From Candidatus Poribacteria bacterium (GTDB taxonomy: Bacteria > Abyssobacteria > SURF-5), in NCBI GenBank assembly GCA_016215705.1, contig JACRIR010000082.1, positions 1-46,715 on the forward strand: a DNA stretch of 46,715 bases, given 5' to 3'. Positions 24,285-32,554 of the stretch are shown in pieces (position 1 is the first letter of the stretch; each line of letters begins with the position of its first letter). A program made the position numbers and the translations under genes. The notes under the pieces are model-generated. The model was not told the DNA's origin and made no database searches. It saw only the letters and a list, made by a program, of their open reading frames with translations.

Positions 24285-27200
24285 TCATATTCTCTTTTTG
24301 TTCGCTTTCTTGTACAGGTTTCCGAAGAGCGGCTCCTTCTTGTATCGCTTCGACATGCCTATTACAAGGAGGATGTCGCGCCCCGTGATTTCTTCCATGA
24401 TAGCGCTGAGATATCCTGACGCGGAAGCGGGCAGCTTTTGAACGTTGTCGCAGTCATCGATAAGGATCACGTGCGACTTGGCGAGTCTGTTGAGCAAACC
24501 GCTCCAGTCGAAGGATGAGGTGAGAAGCAGCATCTCCGCGAGTTTCGACACCGGAAGCAGCGATACCCGGCCGGTAAACATTCCTTGCAGCCTGTTGGCC
24601 AGAGCGTTGAAGAAATGGTTGCGTCTCCCTGCGTCATCCTCGACAATCAGCAGCGGGAATTTGTTTCGCCATTTCTTGTTCGGATTGCGGAATGCCTCCT
24701 CGAATTCTGCGAAGACCTGGTTTCCACGGAAAGTGGCCGCGGTGAGAGCCGGGTCCGGCGCCAACAATTGATCGAGAAAATCCCTGCCGCGCGTGGGCGT
24801 AGGAGGTGGTTCGACAGGCTTGGCCTCTTTGGGCGTCTTGCTTTCCTCGGGCGCAGGGAGTGGATGGGGGACCGCTTCGGCGGCGACCTGCGGCTGTTCT
24901 ACAGGTATTTCCGGATGATTCTCGAGCTTGGCAAGCAGCCCGCCTTCGAGGAACCGAAGGAGGTATTCCTGGAGACCGCCCAGCCTTATGGGAGGCGCAG
25001 CGGCCGCGATTACGACTTGTGCATTCTGTTCTACGAGCGCCTGGAGGAACTCGCATACTTTGATTTGAATTTCCGACGCGGCGTTCATCGCTTCAAAATC
25101 GTCAATCATGAAGAGCCGGATCGAGTCAAGCCAGTGATCGAGCGTCTCCGGAGCAGTCCGTATCGTGTCCACAAGCGCAGGCACGGAAGTGATCTCGCAT
25201 GTCATGTCAGGGTGTTCCGAGGTGGACAATTGCCCTATCGCATGAAGAATATGCGTCTTCCCGCACCTCTTCGGGCCGTAGATGCACAGAGGATTGTAAA
25301 GCTCGCCCGGATTTCGCGCTATTTTCTCAGCCACGCTGACCGAGAAGGCAGTTCCCTCGAACGTCTTGAATTCCTCAAATGTATGTTGCCATTGAATCCG
25401 GCATGGGGGCGCAGAAGGCGACTCGGTGACAACGACCGGCTCTCGCTCTTCCGCCTGCTCAGGAGGTTTCGTCTCTTCTATTCGGGCAGCCTCCGGGACT
25501 GGCTGTTCCTCCGTCCGGGCAATTCTCTCGGCCATCAGTCTCTCGATTTCGGCTTCCATGCGCGAAAGTTCGGCTTTCAAGGATGCCGCCTGCTCGCGTT
25601 CCCTCGAGAGTTCGTCTTCAAACGCTTTGCGCGACCTTGCCAATTCGTTCACGGCATTCCTTACGTCTTCTTTCAACAAATCCACAACCTTCTTGTGCTC
25701 CGTCCTCGACTCCGAAGCCTCTTTGTCTTTCGATGCAAGGGCCGCAGCCAGCGCCTCACGAGCGCGGGCTTCCGCCGAACCCATGTCTTTGTCCTTGTCC
25801 GCAGCGTCTCGTTCGAGTTCTGCGACGCGCGCACGCAGCTCGTCCTGTGAGCGCGTGGCCTCGGAATCGAGTTCCGCGAGGCGGGTTTCGAGAAGTCTGG
25901 CTTTTTCCTGCAAGGACCCGGCCTCTTCCTCAGCCACTGCCTTTTCGGCGGCAGAAGAAGCGGATTGCGCCCTGGCATTGTCCGCTTCCGCCTTCATCCT
26001 GTCGTGAGCCGATTGGATCTCGGAATACTCCAATCGAAGCGCTGCCAGGGCCTTTTCCCTTGCCGAAAGTTCCGCTTCGAGGGAAGAGAACCGCTCCTTT
26101 ACTTCTGTGCCCTCCGCAGTTTTCCTCAAGAAATCCGCGCGCATCGAATCGAGCGTCTTACGGAGTTCGGACTGACGGCGCTCTTTTTCCTCAATTTGCC
26201 GCGCCGAGCGAGAAAGCTCTTCCTGCGCTTGTTTAATCGATTGTTCGTGCTGCTTACACTGCTGCGCTGCGTCCGCTGCCGCTTTCTCAAGCTCGGCTAT
26301 TCTCTCGCAGGCAGTGCGGAGTCTCGATTCCACCGCAGTGTTCGTGTCGCAGAATTCCTTTCCCTTTCTTGCCCATTCGGCGCGTTCGCGGTCCGCGGTC
26401 TCCGCGAAGGATGCGCGCTCGCTCTCGATCCGGGCTGCGAGTTCGGAAATGCGGGCCTCGGACTGTTCAAACGAGGCCTGCGCCTCGGAGAGACGGTTCT
26501 CGACTGCGGCAAGCTTGCGTTCGGCCTCCGAAGCGGCGCCTGCAGCCAGTTGCTCGGTCCGCTGCTTTTGCTCCGTCAACGCCGACATTCCTGCCTCGAG
26601 TGAAGAAAGCTTCTCAGACAGCTTCTCAATGTGTTCGGCGCTCGAATCGAGGTCTCGGCTCCTGGACTGTAATTCGCGGGAGAGTTTCTGACAATCTTCC
26701 TCACGTCGCTCGAGTTCTTCCCTCAATTTCGCGATGTGTTCCGACTCGCCTTTTTCCTTGGCCACCAGCAGTTGCTCGGTTTGCCTTGCCTTGTCCTCGA
26801 GCCGCGATATCTCCGTCTTGAATGCTTGTATCTCGAGCGTCGCTTCCCGAAGCTTCCCGTCCAGAAAAGCCTTGGCGTCGGAAAGCGCTTTTTCCTGTTC
26901 GGCTCGCAAGGCTTTCTCGCGATCAAGAGCCTGAGAGGAATCCTTCTGAGCTTTTTGGAACTCCGCGGCGGCAGTGGAAGCCCGAGCCTCGGTCTCCTGT
27001 AGTTTCTCTTGAAGCTCTGCGACCTTCTTCTCCGCTGCTCCCAGTTTTCTGGTTGAGCTTTCGATTTCAGCGGAAAGTTTGGCTGTTGTCCTTTCTTTCG
27101 AGTCCTTGAGGGCCGAGAGTTCTTTGGCGCCCCGCTCGATTTCAGCGGCGAGTTTCTTTGCGTCTTTGTCCTTTGACTGAAGCTCGGATTCCCGGTTCGC

Positions 27201-29777
27201 GAGTTCCAACCCGAGCTTCTGCATCTCGACGCCATGCCGCTTGAGTTCTTCTTTGTGGCTACTGATGCGTTCCGCCGCCTCTCGCTCACGGGCGGAAAGC
27301 AATTGTTCGCGGTCTGCCAACGCGTTTTGGAGCTCTTCCAAACTCGCTCCGAGTTGCGCTATTGTTCCATCCTTCTCCGAAAGCGCCGCCTCCCTCTCAG
27401 CAGCGGATTTTGAGAGGTGAGAGACCCTCTCCGCGAGCGAGTTCGCTCTGCGCTCCAGCGCATCCCGCTCGGAACGGGCTTCGTTCATGCGCTGGGCAAG
27501 CGCGGCGTTCTGAGAACCAAGCTTTTCGATTTCGACCTTCGATGAATTCAGACCTGCTTCGAGCGAGGCCGCGCGACCCGAAAGCTCTTTCACATGCTGT
27601 TCGCTTGCGTCGGCCCGGGACCTCTCGGATTCAATGGATTTCCGGAGGTCGCCAATCTCGTTCCCAAGCTTTGCTTCGCGTTCGGAAAACGCCGCAAGCG
27701 CGCTATCCTTCTCCGAGATGACGCGACGCAGTTCCGCTCGTTCGGCGCCGCTTGACTCCCTGACCTCCTCAAGCGAGCCTGAGAGCGAGGCGAGGTCGTC
27801 TTCCAATCTTCGCCTTCTCTGGATTTCGTGTTCGAATCTGGCCGCCAATTCGGAAGCCCGCTTTTCGCTTTGCTCCCGCTCTTTGCTTACAATCTGTATG
27901 TTCTTCTGCAGCTCGGCGGACTGGGTCTCCGCCTCCGCCTTGATTCGGTGTATTAGATTCTCCCTGGCTTCGAGCTCCTGGACAAGTTTCCCGTGCTCCC
28001 TATCGATTGAGTCACGTTGTTCGATCACCTTTGCGAGTTCGGTCGATTGCGATTTCAGTTGGCCGTCCAGCTTGCCGGCGCGATCATTCAGATCATCGAG
28101 TGACTTGCTCAGTCGCTGCTTCTCGCCGTCGGTCTCTTCGAGTTGCTTGCGGAGCCGCGCCGCTTCCTTTGCCTGGCCCGAAAGGCTGGTTTCACGCTGT
28201 TTCGATTCAGCGTCCAGTTTCTGCCTCAGGGTTTCCAGTTCTTTCTCAAGTTTCTCGCGTTCCTTGCCGGCGGAATCACGTTGAGAAACAACATTTGCGA
28301 TTTCGGACGCCTTCGATTTCAGTTGGTCGTCGAGTTCACCGAGGCGTTCAGTCAAGTCTCCGATCGACTCGTTCAGGAGCAGGTTCTCGGTGTGCGCCTC
28401 TTCGAGTTGTTCGCGCAATTGAGCCGCTTCCTTGGTTTGCTCCGTAAGGCGGGCTTCGCGCTCCTCACGCAAGAGCCCCAGCTTCTGTCCCTTGTCTTCA
28501 AGTTGTATTCTCAAAGCGAGAAGCGTATCTTCGCTATCCTTCTTCAGTCGGTCGAGTTGCGCTTGCAGTTTCTTTTCCGACTCCTCGGAGTTTCTCCTTC
28601 CTTCCAGGCTTGCTGTCAACTGCTCCGATGCTTCGGCGAACTTCCGTTCCAATTCCTGCAGCCGGAAATCCTTTTCAGCGAGCGCTTTCTCGTGATCTGC
28701 CCTGAGCTTGTCCGCGAGTTTGTCACGTTCCTCGATATCTTTCTTGAGACGAGCCACTTTATCGGGAACCGTCTTCTCGAGGGATTTCAGGGCGGCTTCC
28801 TTCTTGCCGATTTCCGAGTCCCGTTTCTGAATTCGTGTGGCCAGGCCGGTGGCCGCGGTTTTTGCCGCCTGTTCGTTGAGCTTCGTGGCCTCGAGCTCAG
28901 CCTTCAGATCCTCCGCGCTGCGAACCCGTTCGGCGAGACTACTTTCGAGTTGCAGGATTCTCGCGTTGAGGTCGCGCTCGCGCACCCCTGCCTTTGACTG
29001 CACCCATGAGCTGTATATCTGCTCCGTCGTGGCGGAGCTCTTGTTTTCGCCCGCTTCTTCGCGGACAATGGAGAGAAACTCTTCGACTCTCTCTTTGTTC
29101 AACTGCTGGCGCGTGAGTGTGGAAAACGTCTTCAAGTGGGACGGCAGCTTCTTCAGATAGAGGATATCGCCACCGGCTTCCATCATCAATAGCTTGAGGA
29201 TTTCGACGTCCAGCCGCATACCTGCGCGCTCACACTCGCGCTTAAGAATCTTGAACAGTGTCTCCGGTCGAGGCCCGGAAACGAGCGCATCTATTCCGCC
29301 GCGCAGCCGGCTCAGGAAGCGTTCGTTGAAGCCGTCGAGGCTTTCGATCGGCAAGGCGGAAGCGAACACGATCTGTTTTTCGTTGTCAATGAAAGTGTCG
29401 AAAAGCGCGTAGAACCTGCTGCAGATTTTCGGGTCTTTTCTGAATCGTTCAATATCGTCGGCGATCAGGATATCCATGCGGCTGTATGTCTTGTATATGA
29501 ACTCCTGCGAGCCGCCATTCGAGCCGTCCGGCTGGTTGCCGGAGAGGAGTTTCTCGACGGGAAATTCGTCGGAGATGCAGAGGAGGGAAACTTCGGGATG
29601 CGCCGCCGCCAGTTCATTCTTGATGGCCGAGAGAAGATGTGTTTTGCCTGAGCCTCTTTGGCCATGAATGAAGAGAGGCGAATAGCCTTTTTCCCGATTG
29701 ACCACGGCCTTGCACAAGGCGACGGCAAATCTGTTGGAGTCGTCGACCTCGTACGAGTCCATCTTCAGATCAGGCAC
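24285..29777 (-). CDS. Giant coiled-coil protein with three DnaA-like AAA+ domains
   Basis: This 1,830-residue protein begins with a DnaA/Hda-like AAA+ domain (residues about 1-240). It has Walker A G-Q-R-G-S-G-K-T (39-46), Walker B I-L-I-A-D-D (103-108) and a sensor-like N-E-R-F-L-S-R-L segment (151-158). Residues about 262-1415 are continuous heptad-type coiled coil rich in Glu, Lys, Arg, Ala, Ser and Leu. A linker leads to a second DnaA-like domain (about 1459-1620) with G-P-K-R-C-G-K-T (1501-1508) and L-F-M-I-D-D. After a proline-rich linker, a third domain (about 1668-1830) keeps the Walker B V-I-L-I-D-D but has lost Walker A. No DnaA domain IV helix-turn-helix is seen. The GTG start overlaps the tldD stop by eight bases, and an in-frame ATG at 29762 is an alternative. 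The plan resembles SMC/Rad50, with AAA+ instead of ABC heads. The function is unknown; chromosome organisation or a cytoskeletal scaffold is a guess. Confidence 0.9.
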   Translation of the reverse strand: MPDLKMDSYEVDDSNRFAVALCKAVVNREKGYSPLFIHGQRGSGKTHLLSAIKNELAAAHPEVSLLCISDEFPVEKLLSGNQPDGSNGGSQEFIYKTYSRMDILIADDIERFRKDPKICSRFYALFDTFIDNEKQIVFASALPIESLDGFNERFLSRLRGGIDALVSGPRPETLFKILKRECERAGMRLDVEILKLLMMEAGGDILYLKKLPSHLKTFSTLTRQQLNKERVEEFLSIVREEAGENKSSATTEQIYSSWVQSKAGVRERDLNARILQLESSLAERVRSAEDLKAELEATKLNEQAAKTAATGLATRIQKRDSEIGKKEAALKSLEKTVPDKVARLKKDIEERDKLADKLRADHEKALAEKDFRLQELERKFAEASEQLTASLEGRRNSEESEKKLQAQLDRLKKDSEDTLLALRIQLEDKGQKLGLLREEREARLTEQTKEAAQLREQLEEAHTENLLLNESIGDLTERLGELDDQLKSKASEIANVVSQRDSAGKEREKLEKELETLRQKLDAESKQRETSLSGQAKEAARLRKQLEETDGEKQRLSKSLDDLNDRAGKLDGQLKSQSTELAKVIEQRDSIDREHGKLVQELEARENLIHRIKAEAETQSAELQKNIQIVSKEREQSEKRASELAARFEHEIQRRRRLEDDLASLSGSLEEVRESSGAERAELRRVISEKDSALAAFSEREAKLGNEIGDLRKSIESERSRADASEQHVKELSGRAASLEAGLNSSKVEIEKLGSQNAALAQRMNEARSERDALERRANSLAERVSHLSKSAAEREAALSEKDGTIAQLGASLEELQNALADREQLLSAREREAAERISSHKEELKRHGVEMQKLGLELANRESELQSKDKDAKKLAAEIERGAKELSALKDSKERTTAKLSAEIESSTRKLGAAEKKVAELQEKLQETEARASTAAAEFQKAQKDSSQALDREKALRAEQEKALSDAKAFLDGKLREATLEIQAFKTEISRLEDKARQTEQLLVAKEKGESEHIAKLREELERREEDCQKLSRELQSRSRDLDSSAEHIEKLSEKLSSLEAGMSALTEQKQRTEQLAAGAASEAERKLAAVENRLSEAQASFEQSEARISELAARIESERASFAETADRERAEWARKGKEFCDTNTAVESRLRTACERIAELEKAAADAAQQCKQHEQSIKQAQEELSRSARQIEEKERRQSELRKTLDSMRADFLRKTAEGTEVKERFSSLEAELSAREKALAALRLEYSEIQSAHDRMKAEADNARAQSASSAAEKAVAEEEAGSLQEKARLLETRLAELDSEATRSQDELRARVAELERDAADKDKDMGSAEARAREALAAALASKDKEASESRTEHKKVVDLLKEDVRNAVNELARSRKAFEDELSREREQAASLKAELSRMEAEIERLMAERIARTEEQPVPEAARIEETKPPEQAEEREPVVVTESPSAPPCRIQWQHTFEEFKTFEGTAFSVSVAEKIARNPGELYNPLCIYGPKRCGKTHILHAIGQLSTSEHPDMTCEITSVPALVDTIRTAPETLDHWLDSIRLFMIDDFEAMNAASEIQIKVCEFLQALVEQNAQVVIAAAAPPIRLGGLQEYLLRFLEGGLLAKLENHPEIPVEQPQVAAEAVPHPLPAPEESKTPKEAKPVEPPPTPTRGRDFLDQLLAPDPALTAATFRGNQVFAEFEEAFRNPNKKWRNKFPLLIVEDDAGRRNHFFNALANRLQGMFTGRVSLLPVSKLAEMLLLTSSFDWSGLLNRLAKSHVILIDDCDNVQKLPASASGYLSAIMEEITGRDILLVIGMSKRYKKEPLFGNLYKKANKKRI

Positions 29778-31122
29778 TTGTTCCCCCGACAGTTATCCCG
29801 GTGATCCGCACTGTGGGTTGAGCATCGGAAACAGGCGCACCCTGGCCGTCTTTCCCGCATGTGCCCACCGCAAAACCGAGATCGCTCGCCACCATATCTA
29901 TCTGGCCGAGCACTTTCATTGAATTCCCGATGAGAGATGCGCCGCGGACCGGCTCCTGTATCTGGCCTCCGCGGATCATGTGCGCTTCACTAACCTCGAA
30001 CATAAAGTCGCCGTTTATCGTGTTGACCTGACCGCCGCCCATCTTCCGCACGAACAAACCTTTTTCCGTGGACGCGACGACGCCCTTGGGGTCCATTATT
30101 CCCGGGACAATCAGAGTGTTGGTCATCCGCGGGACCGGACGGTGACGGTACGACTCGCGCCTGCCGTTACCAGTGGACCTGCGGCTATCTTTTCGTGCAG
30201 TGGTCAGGTCATACATATAGGTCTTCAGAACCCCGTTTTCCACGAGCGCCGTGCACTCAGCCGGGGTTCCCTCATCGTCAAACGTAAACGAACCTCGTTT
30301 GCCGGGAAGAGTCGCATCATCGTGAACCGTAACGACTTCGGCAGCCACCTTCTCGCCGATTTTTCCCGCAAAGACGGAAAGCCCTTTTTGCACAAGGTCG
30401 GCCTCAAGGCCGTGGCCGACAGCCTCATGAATCATCGTGCCGCCAGCTTCGCTACTGATTACCACGGGCATGATTCCCGTTGGCGCAGGCGTCGCCCCAA
30501 GCATCTTTAGCGCTTGCTCGCCGGCGGCGCGGGCCACCTTCGCGGGACTGGCGCTGTCAAATATCTCGAAGCCGACGCTCCCGCCAATGGGTTCGTAACC
30601 CGTTTGTACTACGCCGTCCTTACCGGCGACCACTTGTACCACGAATATGATGTGAATCCGCTCGTCAGCCACAAGCAGGCCGTCCGAGTTCGCTATGACT
30701 ACCCTCTGCTGCGAGTCGCCATATCTTACCAGCGCTTGCATGATCTCTCCGCCGAAAGACCACGCAACCTCGTTTCCTTCAAGGACTTTTGAAACCTTGT
30801 CGCTTGCCGGTACGGTCGTCGGGTACCGCAACACTTTTTGTTTGAACTCGAGTGTGTGCGTTTCGGGAAAGACGTACTTTCCGGCAGGGGCATTTACCCC
30901 CTTGCTCACCCGTTCGGCAAGTTCGCGCAAGCCGGAAGGCGTGAGATCATTGGTCGAGGCGTATGCTGTCATCTCACCGACGAGCACCCGGAGACCAGCT
31001 CCCCTGTCGGTTCCACTGATGACGCGCTCGACCTTCTTGTCCTCACAGCCAATTGTCACCGACACTCGTTCCTCCAAGAAAATCTCTGCAAAATCCCCGC
31101 CATTCTTGAGCGCGGCACGCAA
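29770..31122 (-). CDS. tldD: TldD-type zinc metalloprotease
   Basis: This protein of about 450 residues carries the metal-binding H-E-A-V-G-H-G-L-E-A-D motif (H232, E233, H237 from the TTG) and the late G-G-G-Q-V-N-T block of the TldD/PmbA family. TldD with TldE forms a heterodimer that degrades unfolded peptides and trims some natural products. No tldE/pmbA gene is in the window. The start is unusual. The only standard initiator in this frame at the N-terminus is TTG at 31122, which lacks a ribosome site. A strong AAAGGAGG lies upstream at 31162-31169, placed ideally for ATC (31155) or ATA (31152) codons, and no ATG, GTG or TTG lies between. Starting there adds 11 residues (I-I-E-I-I-K-E-F-P-R-I), giving the N-terminal helix usual in the family. 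It is first in the six-gene operon. Confidence 0.88.
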   Translation of the reverse strand: MRAALKNGGDFAEIFLEERVSVTIGCEDKKVERVISGTDRGAGLRVLVGEMTAYASTNDLTPSGLRELAERVSKGVNAPAGKYVFPETHTLEFKQKVLRYPTTVPASDKVSKVLEGNEVAWSFGGEIMQALVRYGDSQQRVVIANSDGLLVADERIHIIFVVQVVAGKDGVVQTGYEPIGGSVGFEIFDSASPAKVARAAGEQALKMLGATPAPTGIMPVVISSEAGGTMIHEAVGHGLEADLVQKGLSVFAGKIGEKVAAEVVTVHDDATLPGKRGSFTFDDEGTPAECTALVENGVLKTYMYDLTTARKDSRRSTGNGRRESYRHRPVPRMTNTLIVPGIMDPKGVVASTEKGLFVRKMGGGQVNTINGDFMFEVSEAHMIRGGQIQEPVRGASLIGNSMKVLGQIDMVASDLGFAVGTCGKDGQGAPVSDAQPTVRITGITVGGTSA

Positions 31123-31161
31123 AATTCTTGGAAATTCTTTTATTATCTCTATGATGTTGCG

Positions 31162-31169
31162 CCTCCTTT
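31162..31169 (-). promoter_or_regulatory. Strong ribosome binding site ahead of tldD with no standard start codon
   Basis: AAAGGAGG on the reverse strand, 6 bases before an in-frame ATC and 9 before ATA. The first standard initiator in frame is a TTG 39 bases from the site. It decides between a non-AUG start and a sequence error. Confidence 0.65.
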
Positions 31170-31188
31170 CTTTGTGAACAACGCCTCA

Positions 31189-31217
31189 ATTATATCGCTG
31201 TGGGGGGTCAAAGTCAA
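31189..31217 (-). promoter_or_regulatory. Sigma-70-type promoter of the tldD/giant AAA+/lar/coaD operon
   Basis: On the reverse strand TTGACT (31212-31217), a 17-base spacer and a perfect TATAAT (31189-31194). Transcription would start near 31182, about 13 bases before the tldD ribosome site. Confidence 0.78.
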
Positions 31218-31535
31218 GGGAACGCGAGGCTGTGTAAATGACGTAATATGCTGATTTATAATGACTTACATAACCGGATGCGCACGCGAATAAGTCAATG
31301 ATCATGTCAGAAACAGCCTTCCCGGACCGATGCCGTCACTCTTCATCATCGCCCTCATGAATTTGAGGGAATCCGCAAAGAACCTCCGTTCTGCCGGATT
31401 CAGGGCGGGTTTTTGCAGGCAAGTGGCGGACGGGTCGGTAAGAATTGTACGTACCCATTTGCGAAAATGTACTGTTAGGAAGACAAGTGACGATCCGGCG
31501 ACTCATGACTTTCGTCCTGTTTGCCCTGCTTGCCC
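31218..31535. other. Intergenic region between divergent promoters, no gene recognised
   Basis: This stretch separates the tldD promoter from the metallophosphoesterase promoter. Short ORFs on both strands lack ribosome sites. No repeat of the window's families is seen. Confidence 0.5.
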
Positions 31536-31565
31536 TTGACTCGCTACGAGACAATGTGCTATACA
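31536..31565 (+). promoter_or_regulatory. Sigma-70-type promoter of the metallophosphoesterase gene
   Basis: TTGACT (31536-31541), an 18-base spacer and TATACA (31560-31565), 60 bases before the TTG start. Confidence 0.65.
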
Positions 31566-31625
31566 ACGTGCCTGAACATTGATACAGTGAACCCCGATAT
31601 GGCTCAAAAATGAGGTCTGCCGGGC

Positions 31626-32513
31626 TTGCTTACTATTTTCACAGTTATTCTTGTCGCTCTGGTTGCCCTCGCGATTTATGCGCTATTCATCGAGACGCGG
31701 AGGTTCCGCGCCGTGTGCGTGGAAATGAAGGCGGGGCGCGATTTTGGGGGAAAGCTCAGAATCCTGCATATCTCCGATTTTCACTTCAGAGAGGGCGACG
31801 AGGCAAAGCTCGCGTTCCTGCGCAGCCTCCATTCGACGCCGGTGGATATGGTCGTAGCGACCGGCGACATGATTGAGGCCGACTCCGGCATTGCTTACTG
31901 TGTGGAGGCGCTGCGGGGGTTCAAAGCCAGTGTGGGCGTGTTCGCTGTTTTCGGAGCTCATGACCGATGGGATACGCGCTTCTGGAACGTCGTGCTCGAC
32001 CTTTCAATTGGAGGATACCGAAAGGGGATGCCGAATGATTTCGAGCGACTCAGAAGAGAGCTCGAGAGAATAGGCGTCGTGTGCCTTGAAAACGAGTCGC
32101 GGCGAGTGCAGTTGCCGGAATCGCTCGGCGGGGCAGAGTTGTGGATGATAGGAGTCGGCGATTTATTTGCGGGTTTGGGTGATTTCGGGAAAGCTCTTAC
32201 GGGCGTTCCAAAGGATGTTTTCAGAATCCTGATTACGCATGCAATCGAACAACCGGAAGAGATGGCGGCATACAAGTTCGACGCTGTTTTCGCAGGCCAC
32301 TCACACGGCGGGCAAGTGAGGCTCCCGTTTATTGGCGCCATCATCACGCGATCGAGCCTGCAGAGGCAATTTGCTTCCGGCGTGTTCGAGATAGAGAACA
32401 CACCGTTCCACATAAACAATGGAATCGGCACAGGCAAGTGGACAGAATTCAGATTCTTGTGCCCACCGGAAGCATCTTATGTGGAACTTATGGGCGGGCG
32501 ACCAAAGAGTTGA
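31626..32513 (+). CDS. Membrane-anchored metallophosphoesterase (YaeI-like)
   Basis: This 295-residue protein has an N-terminal membrane helix (FTVILVALVALAIYALFI) and a calcineurin-like phosphoesterase domain: H-I-S-D-F-H-F (D51, H53), T-G-D-M (D81), G-A-H-D (111-113), T-H-A-I-E and A-G-H-S-H-G-G-Q. Relatives such as YaeI hydrolyse UDP-diacylglucosamine-type or other phosphodiesters at the membrane. The third motif is G-A-H-D, where most members have G-N-H-D. The missing asparagine normally ligates a metal, so activity may be altered. The start is a TTG, with GAGGT about 9 bases upstream. The upstream frame closes at a TGA, and the ATG at 31610 is in another frame. Confidence 0.87.
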   Translation: MLTIFTVILVALVALAIYALFIETRRFRAVCVEMKAGRDFGGKLRILHISDFHFREGDEAKLAFLRSLHSTPVDMVVATGDMIEADSGIAYCVEALRGFKASVGVFAVFGAHDRWDTRFWNVVLDLSIGGYRKGMPNDFERLRRELERIGVVCLENESRRVQLPESLGGAELWMIGVGDLFAGLGDFGKALTGVPKDVFRILITHAIEQPEEMAAYKFDAVFAGHSHGGQVRLPFIGAIITRSSLQRQFASGVFEIENTPFHINNGIGTGKWTEFRFLCPPEASYVELMGGRPKS

Positions 32514-32554
32514 GCGAGCACGCTTTGTGTTCTTGCGCTTGGATTCTTCCTTTT

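Noticed and set aside
24585-25850. A 421-residue ORF on the forward strand within the giant AAA+ gene
   Set aside because: It is antisense to the strongly biased coiled-coil/AAA+ sequence. Its translation has no domain or ribosome site, and the reverse frame is clearly the coding one. The same applies to the long forward ORFs around 25583-28997.
31610-31876. ATG-started ORF before the metallophosphoesterase
   Set aside because: It is in a different frame from the conserved phosphoesterase motifs. The real frame begins with TTG at 31626.
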